A stretch of 64,000 nucleotides of DNA from an uncultured Clostridium sp. GTDB lineage: Bacteria; Bacillota; Clostridia; Lachnospirales; Lachnospiraceae. Where the stretch lies: assembly GCA_947178475.1 (NCBI GenBank), contig CAMWYM010000001.1, positions 1 through 64,000 on the forward strand. Direction: 5' to 3'. A program made the translations under genes and the position numbers. Positions 1 through 8,005 of this stretch are shown here, piece by piece. Position 1 is the first letter of the stretch, and each line of letters opens with the position of its first letter. The notes beneath the pieces are model-generated. The model was not told the origin of the DNA. It saw nothing but the letters and a program-made list of their open reading frames with translations, and ran no database searches.

Positions 1-52
1 GAGCACACGGCTGTTAACCGTGGTGTTGTAGGTTCGAGCCCTACTCGGGGAG
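1..52 (+). tRNA. tRNA-Asn (GTT), 5' end outside the window
   Basis: The anticodon arm carries GTT within CTGTTAACC. The T arm is at 28-44 (GTAGG, TTCGAGC loop, CCTAC), followed by the acceptor strand TCGGGGA and discriminator G52, which is usual for Asn. The 5' acceptor and most of the D arm lie left of base 1. It is the first of six closely spaced tRNA genes. Confidence 0.9.
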
Positions 53-61
53 TTTAATTAT

Positions 62-133
62 GGCCCCATGGTCAAGCGGTTAAGACATCGCCCTTTCACG
101 GCGGTAACACGGGTTCGATTCCCGTTGGGGTCA
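62..133 (+). tRNA. tRNA-Glu (TTC)
   Basis: Full cloverleaf: acceptor GGCCCCA pairs with TGGGGTC (one G-T pair), anticodon TTC in CCCTTTCACGG, T arm ACGGG/TTCGATT/CCCGT, discriminator A133. CCA is not encoded. It sits nine bases after tRNA-Asn, probably in the same transcript. Confidence 0.95.
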
Positions 134-207
134 TTTTTTTCTGCAGAAAGACCTTAACGAGTAAAGCAAGTTTAGTTCGAATGGTGCAATTGGTAAGTGG
201 AAAATAT

Positions 208-280
208 GCCGATATGGCTCAATTGGCAGAGCAGCTGATTTGTAATCAGCAGGTTGAGGGTTCGAGTCCCCCTATCGGCT
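208..280 (+). tRNA. tRNA-Thr (TGT)
   Basis: Acceptor GCCGATA pairs perfectly with TATCGGC; the anticodon is TGT in CTGATTTGTAATCAG; the T loop is TTCGAGT; discriminator T280. The 74 bases between tRNA-Glu and this gene contain nothing recognisable. Confidence 0.95.
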
Positions 281-281
281 G

Positions 282-310
282 TTGACAACGCTAAAAGGTT
301 GTGATATAAT
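282..310 (+). promoter_or_regulatory. Sigma-A promoter for the tRNA-Tyr/fMet/Phe genes
   Basis: A perfect -35 TTGACA (282-287) is followed after 17 bases by a perfect -10 TATAAT (305-310). It lies just after tRNA-Thr and about 50 bases before tRNA-Tyr, so the last three tRNAs have their own strong promoter. Confidence 0.85.
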
Positions 311-358
311 AGCTTCTGTTGTTTATCAATAACAAGATAGTGTTGGTTAATATAATAT

Positions 359-440
359 GGATGGATTCCCGAGTGGCCAAAGGGGACAGACTGTAAATCT
401 GCTGCGTAATGCTTCGGTGGTTCGAATCCACCTCCATCCA
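359..440 (+). tRNA. tRNA-Tyr (GTA)
   Basis: Class II tRNA with a long variable arm (GCTGCGTAATGCTTCGGT). Acceptor GGATGGA pairs with TCCATCC, anticodon GTA is in GACTGTAAATC, discriminator A440. Confidence 0.95.
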
Positions 441-455
441 TTTTCAATTTAATAT

Positions 456-529
456 CGCGGGGTGGAGCAGTCTGGAAGCTCGCCGGGCTCATAACCCGGA
501 GGTCATAGGTTCAAATCCTGTCCCCGCTA
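456..529 (+). tRNA. Initiator tRNA-fMet (CAT)
   Basis: Anticodon CAT sits in a stem with the three consecutive G-C pairs typical of initiator tRNA (CCGGGCTCATAACCCGG). The first acceptor position is an unpaired C1-T72, the other hallmark of bacterial initiators. T loop TTCAAAT. Confidence 0.95.
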
Positions 530-553
530 CTCAATACTTAGATTAAGTATTAT

Positions 554-626
<73 letters not shown>

Positions 627-634
627 TCATTTAT

Positions 635-675
635 ACCTCTTAATGATTAGAAAAGGATTAAGAGGTTTTCTTTTT
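635..675 (+). terminator. Rho-independent terminator of the tRNA cluster
   Basis: ACCTCTTAAT (635-644) pairs with ATTAAGAGGT (657-666) across a 12-base loop and is followed by TTTCTTTTT. Confidence 0.85.
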
Positions 676-727
676 GGATGTGTTTTTAAAAATTACTTAA
701 TGAAGAAAGAGAGTAAGAATTTGGTCT

Positions 728-910
728 ATGAATTTTGAGGTTGGGCAGATAGTTAAATTGAAAAAGCAACATCCCTGCGGAGTGAACGCATGGGAGATAA
801 TAAGAGTGGGAGCTGATTTTAGATTGCGTTGTACCGGTTGCAATCATCAGGTTATGTTGGCACGGAAATTAGTGGAGAAGAATTTCAGGGGTTTTTTAGA
901 AAATGCTTGA
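728..910 (+). CDS. DUF951 family small protein
   Basis: A 60-residue protein with the DUF951 pattern: an N-terminal VGQIVKLKKQHPCG stretch, a central WEIIRVGADF strand and an RCTGC cysteine pair, suggesting a small beta-barrel that could bind a metal or nucleic acid. The function of the family is unknown. In Clostridia and Bacilli it is commonly found just upstream of rpsF, as here. The gene has a modest GAAAGAGAG ribosome binding region. Its stop codon overlaps the -35 box of the rpsF promoter. Confidence 0.85.
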   Translation: MNFEVGQIVKLKKQHPCGVNAWEIIRVGADFRLRCTGCNHQVMLARKLVEKNFRGFLENA

Positions 911-935
911 TTTGTCAGATTTGTTGTGTTACAAT
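907..935 (+). promoter_or_regulatory. Promoter for rpsF-ssb-rpsR
   Basis: TTGATT (907-912), 17 bases, TACAAT (930-935). It starts inside the stop codon of the DUF951 gene and leaves a leader of about 75 bases before rpsF. Confidence 0.7.
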
Positions 936-960
936 CTAACTCTGTGATGTATAACACAAT

Positions 961-998
961 TTTCCTTGCTCTCCTGGTGATGGGGAGGGCCAGAGACC
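961..998 (+). promoter_or_regulatory. Possible S6/S18 autoregulatory leader hairpin
   Basis: The rpsF leader contains complementary segments around CTCTCCTGG and CCAGAG with a purine-rich loop, ending just before the ribosome binding site. S6:S18-binding leaders are known upstream of rpsF in many bacteria; assignment to that family is an inference from position and a rough fold. Confidence 0.35.
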
Positions 999-1018
999 AT
1001 AAGGAGGTGGCATAAGAT

Positions 1019-1306
1019 ATGAATAAGTATGAATTAGCGTTAGTTGTCAGTGCAAAAATCGAAGACGATGCTAGAACAGATGCTGTTGAGAAGGCAAAAG
1101 AATTAGTTGCTAAGTTTGGCGGTAATGTTACTAACGTTGAGGATGCCGGTAAGAAGAGATTAGCTTACGAAATCCAAAAGATGAAAGAAGGATTTTATTA
1201 CTTCATTCAATTCGATGCGGAGTCTGATGTTCCGGCACAGATTGAAGCCCAAGTTCGTATTATGGAGCCAATCATCAGATACCTATGCGTTAGACAAGAC
1301 GCGTAA
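1019..1306 (+). CDS. rpsF: 30S ribosomal protein S6
   Basis: S6 binds the central domain of 16S rRNA as a heterodimer with S18. The 95-residue protein starts MNKYELALVV and has the S6 pattern: a first strand, an EKAKELV helix, the GKKRLAYEIQKMKEGFYYF core and the closing EPIIRYLCVR strand. Length is normal, with no glutamate tail. AAGGAGG stands 11 bases before the ATG. It is the first gene of the S6-SSB-S18 operon conserved across Firmicutes; ssb follows 20 bases later. Confidence 0.97.
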   Translation: MNKYELALVVSAKIEDDARTDAVEKAKELVAKFGGNVTNVEDAGKKRLAYEIQKMKEGFYYFIQFDAESDVPAQIEAQVRIMEPIIRYLCVRQDA

Positions 1307-1326
1307 CGAATAGGAGGAATCCAGAT

Positions 1327-1788
1327 ATGAATAAAGTAATTTTGATGGGGCGTTTGACAAGGGACCCTGAGGTGAGATATTCTCAGAATAGAGATGATAA
1401 TTTGGCGATTGCGAGATATACTCTTGCAGTGGATCGCAGATTTCAGAGAAATGGTGGTGACCAGAACCAGACTGCAGATTTTATTTCCTGTGTGTCTTTT
1501 GGGCGCACGGCCGAATTTGCAGAGAAATATTTTAAACAGGGAACCAAAATTTGTATAGATGGCAGAATTCAGACTGGAAGTTATACAAATAAGGATGGCG
1601 TGAAGGTATATACCACAGAAGTTGTTGTGGAGAATCAGGAATTTGCAGAGAGTAAAAACGCTGCTCAGGGTAACGGAGGTGCAGATTTCTCAGGCGGAAG
1701 TCGTCCGACTCCTAGTGCAGCTAGTGGTGATGGATTTATGAGTATACCTGAGGGCATTGAAGATGAACTCCCATTCGATATCAAATAG
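1327..1788 (+). CDS. ssb: Single-stranded DNA-binding protein
   Basis: SSB coats single-stranded DNA during replication and repair and recruits partner enzymes through its C-terminal tip. Residues 1-110 form the OB fold (MNKVILMGRLTRDPEVRY, ADFISCVSFGRTAEF, DGRIQTGSY); a glycine/serine-rich linker follows, then an acidic end. The end reads EDELPFDIK, so three residues follow the usual terminal Pro-Phe. Length of 153 residues is normal. The gene lies between rpsF and rpsR with short gaps and its own GAGGAAT ribosome binding site. Confidence 0.95.
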   Translation: MNKVILMGRLTRDPEVRYSQNRDDNLAIARYTLAVDRRFQRNGGDQNQTADFISCVSFGRTAEFAEKYFKQGTKICIDGRIQTGSYTNKDGVKVYTTEVVVENQEFAESKNAAQGNGGADFSGGSRPTPSAASGDGFMSIPEGIEDELPFDIK

Positions 1789-1800
1789 GAGGAAATAGAA

Positions 1801-2073
1801 ATGGCATATAATAAAGCAGATAAGCCGGAACGCGGCGATGCTCCAATGAAGAGAAGAAATATCCGCAGAAGAAAGAAAGTATGCGTGTTCTGTTCAGAGG
1901 AAAACAATTTAATCGATTATAAAGATGTTAATAAGTTAAAGAGATATATCTCAGAGCGGGGTAAGATTCTTCCTAGAAGAATTACCGGTAACTGCGCAAA
2001 GCATCAGAGAGCTTTGACCGTTGCAATTAAGAGAGCACGTCATATCGCATTAATGCCTTATGTAGTGGATTAG
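1801..2073 (+). CDS. rpsR: 30S ribosomal protein S18
   Basis: S18 pairs with S6 on the 30S platform. The 90-residue protein has a basic N-terminal stretch ([15 protein letters not shown]), the [22 protein letters not shown] core and the [11 protein letters not shown] motif typical of S18. Three cysteines (VCVFC and GNCAKH) suggest a zinc-binding form. The AGGAGGAA ribosome binding site overlaps the end of the ssb gene. It is the last gene of the operon. Confidence 0.96.
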   Translation: MAYNKADKPERGDAPMKRRNIRRRKKVCVFCSEENNLIDYKDVNKLKRYISERGKILPRRITGNCAKHQRALTVAIKRARHIALMPYVVD

Positions 2074-2088
2074 GATTTGCAAAACTTC

Positions 2089-2126
2089 AGCTGCCACCGT
2101 AGAAATACAGTGGCAGTTGGCTTATC
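2089..2126 (+). terminator. Weak terminator after rpsR
   Basis: CTGCCAC (2091-2097) pairs with GTGGCAG (2110-2116). Only a short, broken T stretch follows, so termination may be partial and tRNA-Thr could be read through. Confidence 0.5.
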
Positions 2127-2164
2127 ATAGAAATGCATCGTTTTGATTGAAAGAAATATAGTAT

Positions 2165-2237
<73 letters not shown>

Positions 2238-2260
2238 TTAAAAAATAATAGCAAAAACGG

Positions 2261-2307
2261 AAAAGAGTGGAAAAACCAAGTAAAACAAGGATTTTTCCAC
2301 TCTTTTT
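2261..2307 (+). terminator. Terminator after tRNA-Thr
   Basis: AAAAGAGTGGAAAAA (2261-2275) pairs with TTTTTCCACTCTTTT (2292-2306) across a 16-base loop. The A and T arms make it likely to work in both directions. Confidence 0.85.
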
Positions 2308-2489
2308 ACAAAGTATCAGCCATCAGCCACAATAATTTTCTCAAGTTCTCTGAATCGCATTAAATTACCTTCTATAGCTATTTTATACATATAGCATCAA
2401 GAGAAGAATATACATTACACATAATGCCATTATATAAAGAAAGATGGGTAAAATTAATTGAAAAAAATATATAAGTGTGATAACATGAA
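2308..2489. other. AT-rich intergenic stretch before the glnA promoter
   Basis: Between the tRNA-Thr terminator and the glnA promoter there is no open frame with a ribosome binding site. The sequence is AT-rich with several short runs of A and T. No operator or RNA motif was recognised; it may hold upstream regulatory sites for glnA. Confidence 0.4.
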
Positions 2490-2518
2490 TTGAATGTGAA
2501 ACATTGTTGATATATAAA
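2490..2518 (+). promoter_or_regulatory. Probable glnA promoter
   Basis: TTGAAT (2490-2495), 17 bases, TATAAA (2513-2518). The predicted transcript would start near 2525, just before two tandem hairpins. Confidence 0.6.
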
Positions 2519-2534
2519 TTAAGTTATTCCTATG

Positions 2535-2587
2535 AGAAACACAGCAGAAGTTTCTTTGAGGGATAAAGCAGATAATATACTATTGCT
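2535..2587 (+). promoter_or_regulatory. Two tandem hairpins in the glnA leader, candidate ANTAR target
   Basis: Hairpin 1 pairs AGAAAC (2535-2540) with GTTTCT (2550-2555) across a nine-base loop. Hairpin 2 pairs AGCAG with TTGCT (2567-2587), with a possible inner TA/TA pairing that leaves a six-base loop ATATAC. The second ends just before the AAAGGAGAG ribosome binding site. ANTAR proteins bind paired short hairpins and an ANTAR gene follows glnA. The loops do not match the usual A-x-x-G-x-x hexaloop and no terminator follows, so this is a hypothesis. Confidence 0.35.
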
Positions 2588-2601
2588 AAAGGAGAGAGAA
2601 G

Positions 2602-3933
2602 ATGAGCAAGTACACAAAACAAGATATCATGAAATTGGTGGAGGAAGAGGATATTGAATTTATCCGACTCCAATTTACTGATATGTTTGGAACATTCAAA
2701 AATGTGGCAATTACGTCCAGTCAATTGGAAAAGGCGTTAGATAATAAATGTATGTTCGATGGATCGTCTATAGAGGGCTTTGTGCGTATCGATGAATCAG
2801 ATATGTATTTATACCCAGACCTCAACACCTTTGAAATCTTTCCGTGGCGGCCGCAGCATGGGAAAGTGGCCAGAATGATTTGTGATGTGTATCGGCCAAA
2901 CGGCACACCGTTTGAAGGAGACCCCAGGTATATTTTAAAGAAGGTATTAAAGGAAGCAGCAGATATGGGATACAGCTTTAATGTGGGTCCGGAGTGTGAA
3001 TTTTTTTTGTTCCACACGGACGATGAGGGAAGGCCTACCACAATTACCCATGAGAAGGCGGGATATTTTGATATTTCCCCGTTAGATTTAGGTGAGAATG
3101 CCCGTCGGGATATTATCCTTAATCTGGAGGCTATGGGATTTGAAATTGAAGCATCTCACCACGAGGTGGCACCTGCCCAGCATGAGATAGATTTTAAGTA
3201 TACCAATGCCCTAAAGGCAGCAGATAATATGATGACCTTTAAGCTGGTCGTGAAGACGATTGCTAAGCGCCACGGTTTATTTGCCAGCTTTATGCCGAAG
3301 CCAGTGTATGGTGTCTGCGGCTCCGGACTGCATATGAATATGTCTCTGTCAAAAGAGGGAACAAATATCTTTAATGACCATTCCGCACCAAACGGTATTA
3401 GCAAAGAAACCTATCAGTTCATTGCCGGTTTGATGAACCATATGAAAGGGATGACCTTGATTGCAAATCCTATTGTTAATTCTTATAAGCGTTTATTGCC
3501 GGGCTTTGAGGCTCCGATGTATATTACATGGTCTGAGGGTAATCGCAGTCCACTGATTCGTATTCCATCCACCAGAGGAACTAATATGCGCATTGAGTTG
3601 CGTTCTCCGGATCCGGCAGCAAATCCGTATCTGTTATTTGCAACCTGTCTGGCTGCCGGGCTCGATGGGATAAAAAGAAAAATGGTGATTCCAGACAGTG
3701 TGGACTGCAATATTTATGCAATGACTAAGAGAGAATTGGAGGAACAGGGAATAGAGGCAATTCCGTCTAATCTCAGCAAGGCATGTCACTACTTTGAGGA
3801 TGATGAGTTTATGAGAGCTGTGTTGGGTGAGCATGTTCATGCAAAATATCTGGCGGCAAAGCGCTCCGAGTGGAATCGTTTTAGGGAACAGGTTACGGAG
3901 TGGGAGATTGATGAGTATCTGTATAAGATTTGA
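2602..3933 (+). CDS. glnA: Glutamine synthetase, type I
   Basis: Makes glutamine from glutamate, ammonia and ATP in the cytoplasm. The 443-residue length fits the GSI-alpha form of Firmicutes. Visible motifs: [11 protein letters not shown] near residue 50, the metal-binding GPECEFFLF near 130, [11 protein letters not shown] near 193, [11 protein letters not shown], the ATP-site [17 protein letters not shown] and [18 protein letters not shown]. The ATG at 2602 is eight bases after AAAGGAGAG. The ANTAR regulator gene starts 83 bases downstream. GSI-alpha enzymes are not adenylylated, so control is probably by feedback inhibition and at the leader RNA. Confidence 0.97.
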   Translation: MSKYTKQDIMKLVEEEDIEFIRLQFTDMFGTFKNVAITSSQLEKALDNKCMFDGSSIEGFVRIDESDMYLYPDLNTFEIFPWRPQHGKVARMICDVYRPNGTPFEGDPRYILKKVLKEAADMGYSFNVGPECEFFLFHTDDEGRPTTITHEKAGYFDISPLDLGENARRDIILNLEAMGFEIEASHHEVAPAQHEIDFKYTNALKAADNMMTFKLVVKTIAKRHGLFASFMPKPVYGVCGSGLHMNMSLSKEGTNIFNDHSAPNGISKETYQFIAGLMNHMKGMTLIANPIVNSYKRLLPGFEAPMYITWSEGNRSPLIRIPSTRGTNMRIELRSPDPAANPYLLFATCLAAGLDGIKRKMVIPDSVDCNIYAMTKRELEEQGIEAIPSNLSKACHYFEDDEFMRAVLGEHVHAKYLAAKRSEWNRFREQVTEWEIDEYLYKI

Positions 3934-4016
3934 GGACTTTTGGAAGAACAATTTTGACATAAATGCTCTGGTAAAGCCGGATTCTGAAAAATACGGCAGG
4001 AGCGGGGAGGAAGAAC

Positions 4017-4559
4017 GTGATTAGCGTAATCGTAGTGTTTCCTAAGCTGGAAGAGGCCAAAAGTATTAAGAATCTGTTGGTGCGCAGCGGCATACATGTA
4101 ATGGCCGCCTGTACGACGGCAGCACAGGTTATCAAGTTGACAGATGATTTGGATTATGGAATTGTGGTCGGAGGATATAAGTTTGCGGACATGATGTATA
4201 GTGAATTGCTGGAATATCTGCCAGACACGTTTGAGATGTTGCTGATTGCATCGAAAAGGCACTATTCGGAATGCAGCTCCAGTGATATTGTCTGTCTTTC
4301 TATGCCGATTAAAGGAGCAGATTTGGTGGAACAGGTTCAATTGATATATGACAGGCTGTATTATAGGATGAAGAGGGCAAAGGCAAAGCCAGCCGTGCGG
4401 TCAGCGGAAGAAAAACAGGTTATTACTCAGGCCAAAATGCTTCTAATGAAGAATAAAGCGATGAGTGAGGCTGAGGCGCACCGCTATTTGCAGCAAAAAA
4501 GCATGAATAGCGGAACCAGTCTGATTGAAACGGCGCATATGATTTTGGATATTTTTTAG
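4017..4559 (+). CDS. ANTAR-domain RNA-binding antitermination regulator with pseudo-receiver
   Basis: A 180-residue protein. Residues 1-115 have the alternating pattern of a response-regulator receiver (MISVIVVFP, LLIAS, LSMPIKGADLV), but the phosphoacceptor region reads YGIVVGGYKF with no aspartate at the expected place, so it is probably not phosphorylated. Residues 125-180 form an ANTAR domain (EEKQVITQAKMLLM, MSEAEAHRYLQQ, MNSGTSLIETAHMIL), which binds RNA hairpins to control termination or translation. The start is GTG at 4017 behind GGGGAGGAAG. Position after glnA suggests nitrogen-related control; the stimulus is unknown. Confidence 0.88.
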   Translation: MISVIVVFPKLEEAKSIKNLLVRSGIHVMAACTTAAQVIKLTDDLDYGIVVGGYKFADMMYSELLEYLPDTFEMLLIASKRHYSECSSSDIVCLSMPIKGADLVEQVQLIYDRLYYRMKRAKAKPAVRSAEEKQVITQAKMLLMKNKAMSEAEAHRYLQQKSMNSGTSLIETAHMILDIF

Positions 4560-4569
4560 GGGGTGGAGT

Positions 4570-5406
4570 ATGAAGTTTACAAAAATGCAAGGACTGGGAA
4601 ATGATTATGTATATGTGAATTGTTTTAAGGAGGAGCTTGCTAATCCCGCTGAGATGGCAGTGAAGGTTAGTGACCGGCATTTTGGCATTGGCTCGGATGG
4701 TCTTATTCTGATTAAACCGTCTGATGTGGCAGACTTTTGTATGGATATGTATAATGCTGACGGGTCTCAGGCAGAGATGTGCGGAAACGGAATCAGGTGT
4801 GTGGCAAAGTATGTGTATGATTACGGTTTGACAGATAAAACGGATATTTCGGTGGAAACTTTGGCAGGAATCAAATATCTGAAGCTGCATGTAACTGATG
4901 GCAAGGTACAGGGGGTTACGGTCAATATGGGGGCACCGGAGCTTAGACCGTCTGCTATTCCGGTGAAATCAGATAAAGAAATTCTTGTAGATGAACCAAT
5001 CATGGCAGGTGGAAGGGAATACCGGATGACCTGTGTATCTATGGGAAATCCACACTGCATTGTATTTGTCGAGGATACTGAGCATTTTGAGCTGGAAAAA
5101 ATTGGACCGGAATTTGAAAGTCATGAGTTGTTTCCAAATCGGATAAATACGGAGTTTATTCAAATATTGGATAGAAAAACAGTGAATATGCGGGTATGGG
5201 AAAGAGGTTCGGGTGAAACCCTGGCCTGTGGAACCGGCGCCTGTGCCAGTGCTGTGGCGTGCGTTTTGAATGGATTGACAGAAGAGGAGATTACCATTCA
5301 TTTATTGGGAGGAGATTTACTGGTACGCTGGGATAGGGAAGAAAACCTTGTGTATATGACAGGACCAGCGGCAGTTGTGTTTGATGGAGAGATTTCTCTG
5401 ACATAG
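4570..5406 (+). CDS. dapF: Diaminopimelate epimerase
   Basis: Converts LL- to meso-diaminopimelate, the precursor of lysine and of the peptidoglycan cross-link. The 278-residue protein begins with the characteristic MKFTKMQGLGNDYVYV. The two catalytic cysteines are visible at about residues 71 (AEMCGNGIRC) and 220 (LACGTGACAS). GGGGGTGGAG precedes the ATG, and the ANTAR gene ends ten bases upstream, so the two are likely co-transcribed. dapL, which makes its substrate, follows 117 bases downstream. Confidence 0.96.
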   Translation: MKFTKMQGLGNDYVYVNCFKEELANPAEMAVKVSDRHFGIGSDGLILIKPSDVADFCMDMYNADGSQAEMCGNGIRCVAKYVYDYGLTDKTDISVETLAGIKYLKLHVTDGKVQGVTVNMGAPELRPSAIPVKSDKEILVDEPIMAGGREYRMTCVSMGNPHCIVFVEDTEHFELEKIGPEFESHELFPNRINTEFIQILDRKTVNMRVWERGSGETLACGTGACASAVACVLNGLTEEEITIHLLGGDLLVRWDREENLVYMTGPAAVVFDGEISLT

Positions 5407-5523
5407 AGAGGGAAAATTCTGAGAAAAACAATGATGGTCAATAGTCCTTCGGATAGAGTCGGTAATTAAGGCTGGGAAAGAGAGGACGTTGATTGTTAAT
5501 TATGATATGGAGGTCAAGGAATT

Positions 5524-6753
5524 ATGTTTAAGGTGAATGAGAATTATTTAAAGCTGCCAGGGAGCTATCTGTTTTCTACAATAGGCAGGAAGGTGAACGA
5601 GTACAAGACAGCTAACCCGGATAGGGAAATTATTTCTCTGGGAATAGGTGATGTGACACAGCCTTTAGCTCCGGCGATTATTGACAGTCTTCATAAGGCA
5701 GTAGACGAGATGGCAGTAAAAGAAACCTTTCATGGCTATGCACCGGATCTTGGCTATGAGTTTCTAAGGAGTGCTATTGCGAAAAATGATTACGGCACAA
5801 GAGGTGTAGATATTGCCATTGACGAGATTTTTGTCAGCGATGGGGCAAAGTGTGATTCCGGCAATATTCAGGAGATTTTTGCAATAAATAATAAGATTGC
5901 CGTATGTGACCCGGTCTATCCGGTATATGTGGATACTAATGCAATGGCGGGGAGAACAGGTACATATAATAAAGAAACCGAACTTTGGAGCGATGTGATC
6001 TATATGCCGTGCAGGGCAGAAAATGATTTTGCGCCGGAACTGCCAGAGGAAACACCGGATATTATTTACTTATGTTTTCCGAATAACCCTACCGGAGCCA
6101 CTATTAAAAAGGAACAGCTTCAGAAGTGGGTGGATTATGCAAACAAATCAGGAGCAGTGATTATATATGATGCGGCTTATGAGGCATATATCAGTGAGGA
6201 GGATGTTCCGCATTCCATCTATGAATGTGAAGGAGCTAAGACCTGTGCTATAGAATTAAAAAGTTTTTCCAAAAATGCGGGATTTACCGGGACTCGTCTA
6301 GGTTATGCGGTGGTGCCTAAGGAGTTGAAAGCGGATGATGGAACATCGCTTAACGCATTGTGGGCAAGACGGCACGGCACCAAATTTAACGGTGCACCTT
6401 ATATCATTCAGCGTGCCGGAGAGGCAGTGTATTCGGCGGAGGGAAAAAAGCAGACGGCAGAGCAAATCGCATATTATATGAATAATGCTAAAGTTATCAA
6501 AGAGGGATTGGTAGAAGCAGGATATACGGTTTCAGGCGGTGTCAATGCTCCGTATATATGGCTTTCCACTCCTGATGGAATGACCTCATGGGAATTTTTT
6601 GACTATCTGTTGAACAATGCCAATGTGGTGGGCACTCCGGGCTCTGGATTTGGACCTAGCGGCGAGGGTTATTTCCGATTGACTGCGTTTGGCACCTATG
6701 AAAATACATTGGAGGCATTAACGCGGATTAAGGCTTGCACAAAAGGTGTGTGA
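5524..6753 (+). CDS. dapL: LL-diaminopimelate aminotransferase
   Basis: PLP enzyme that converts tetrahydrodipicolinate directly to LL-diaminopimelate, bypassing the acyl-intermediate steps of DapD, DapC and DapE. The 409-residue length and the sequence FKVNENYLKLPGSYLFSTI near the start are typical of DapL. Other motifs: FPNNPTGA near 185, YDAAYEAY near 215 and the PLP lysine in SFSKNAGFTGTRLGY near 250. The ribosome binding site is ATGGAGG. With dapF upstream it completes the aminotransferase route to meso-diaminopimelate. Confidence 0.95.
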   Translation: MFKVNENYLKLPGSYLFSTIGRKVNEYKTANPDREIISLGIGDVTQPLAPAIIDSLHKAVDEMAVKETFHGYAPDLGYEFLRSAIAKNDYGTRGVDIAIDEIFVSDGAKCDSGNIQEIFAINNKIAVCDPVYPVYVDTNAMAGRTGTYNKETELWSDVIYMPCRAENDFAPELPEETPDIIYLCFPNNPTGATIKKEQLQKWVDYANKSGAVIIYDAAYEAYISEEDVPHSIYECEGAKTCAIELKSFSKNAGFTGTRLGYAVVPKELKADDGTSLNALWARRHGTKFNGAPYIIQRAGEAVYSAEGKKQTAEQIAYYMNNAKVIKEGLVEAGYTVSGGVNAPYIWLSTPDGMTSWEFFDYLLNNANVVGTPGSGFGPSGEGYFRLTAFGTYENTLEALTRIKACTKGV

Positions 6754-6841
6754 GTGATACACTAAATATATTGACAAGGCGATACAACAAATGAATGAAG
6801 GAAAAGTGTTGCAAAACAGCCGAAGAAAGGAAGGTTTTTGG

Positions 6842-7864
6842 ATGAGTAAGAATATTGATTGGTCAAATCTTGGTTTTGACTACATTGAAACCGAAAAGAG
6901 GTATGTATCGAACTATAAGAACGGAGCATGGGATGACGGTATTTTAACAGATGATGCCACGGTAACGATAAGTGAGTGTGCCTGTGTTTTGCAATATGCA
7001 CAGACTTGTTTTGAAGGTCTTAAGGCATATACTACGGCGGACGGACGGGTGGTATGCTTCCGTCCTGATTTAAATGCACAGAGAATGGCAGATACCTGTA
7101 AGAGATTGGAAATGCCGGTATTGCCCGAGGATAAATTTGTTGAAGCTGTTGTAAAGACCGTTCAGGCGAATATTGATTATGTTCCGCCATATGGTTCAGG
7201 TGCGACCCTGTATATTCGACCATATATGTTTGGAAGTAATGCAGTTATCGGAGTAAAGCCGGCTGATGAGTATCAGTTCCGTATCTTTGTAACGCCGGTG
7301 GGTCCATATTTTAAAGGTGGTGCAAAGCCAATTACCATTCGTGTATCTGATTTTGACCGTGCTGCACCTCATGGAACAGGACACATTAAAGCGGGTCTTA
7401 ATTATGCAATGAGCTTACATGCAATTGTGGATGCACACAATCAGGGATATTCGGAAAATATGTATCTGGATGCAGCAACCCGCACGAAGGTAGAGGAGAC
7501 CGGAGGAGCAAACTTTATTTTCATTACCAAAGACGGTAAATTTGTCACACCTAAATCTGACAGTATTTTACCGTCTATTACAAGACGTTCTCTAATGGTA
7601 GTTGCAGAGAAATATCTGGGCTTAACGGTAGAGCACAGAGAGGTGAGCTTTGCTGAGGTTAAGGACTTTGCAGAGTGCGGTCTTTGCGGAACGGCAGCAG
7701 TTATCTCTCCGGTTGGAAAGATAGTAGACCACGGTGAGGAGATTTGTTTCCCGAGTGGTATGGAAGAAATGGGACCGGTTACCAAGAAGCTGTATGATAC
7801 TTTAACTGGTATTCAGATGGGTAATATAGAGGCTCCGGAGGGCTGGATTAAGACGATTCAGTAA
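6842..7864 (+). CDS. ilvE: Branched-chain amino acid aminotransferase
   Basis: Fold-type IV PLP aminotransferase that makes or breaks down leucine, isoleucine and valine. The chosen start, ATG at 6842, gives MSKNIDWSNLGFDYIET (340 residues) behind GAAAGGAAGG; an in-frame ATG at 6791 lacks a convincing ribosome binding site. Visible motifs: QTCFEGLKAY near 59, LYIRPYMFG, GTGHIKAGLNYAMSL with the PLP lysine, and the ECGLCGTAAVISPVG phosphate-binding stretch. Length is usual for the bacterial family. A terminator follows at 7907. Confidence 0.95.
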   Translation: MSKNIDWSNLGFDYIETEKRYVSNYKNGAWDDGILTDDATVTISECACVLQYAQTCFEGLKAYTTADGRVVCFRPDLNAQRMADTCKRLEMPVLPEDKFVEAVVKTVQANIDYVPPYGSGATLYIRPYMFGSNAVIGVKPADEYQFRIFVTPVGPYFKGGAKPITIRVSDFDRAAPHGTGHIKAGLNYAMSLHAIVDAHNQGYSENMYLDAATRTKVEETGGANFIFITKDGKFVTPKSDSILPSITRRSLMVVAEKYLGLTVEHREVSFAEVKDFAECGLCGTAAVISPVGKIVDHGEEICFPSGMEEMGPVTKKLYDTLTGIQMGNIEAPEGWIKTIQ

Positions 7865-7906
7865 GATTATATTTATTTCTCTGTTAGAAGGTCTGATAGG
7901 AATTAG

Positions 7907-7948
7907 AATTCCGAATGGGTATAATGCGACTCATTCGGAATTTTCATT
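7907..7948 (+). terminator. Terminator after ilvE
   Basis: AATTCCGAATG (7907-7917) pairs with CATTCGGAATT (7932-7942), followed by a short T-rich tail (TTCATTT). Confidence 0.8.
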
Positions 7949-7961
7949 TGTGCGGAGCATA

Positions 7962-7970
7962 TGATATAAT
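7962..7970 (+). promoter_or_regulatory. Extended -10 promoter for the dipeptidase gene
   Basis: TGATATAAT (7962-7970) is an extended -10 element. The expected -35 position (TTTCAT) is poor. The start of transcription would fall near 7977, which supports the downstream ATG at 8006 for the next gene. Confidence 0.6.
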
Positions 7971-8005
7971 ATTAGATGGATATTCAAAGAGATAGGGGGG
8001 GTTAT

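Noticed and set aside
172..492. Minus-strand frame of 106 codons
   Set aside because: It runs antisense through tRNA-Thr, tRNA-Tyr and tRNA-fMet and has no ribosome binding site.
3837..4340. Minus-strand frame of 167 codons opposite the end of glnA and the ANTAR gene
   Set aside because: Composition rich in His, Cys and Gln and no start signal; the plus-strand genes explain the region.
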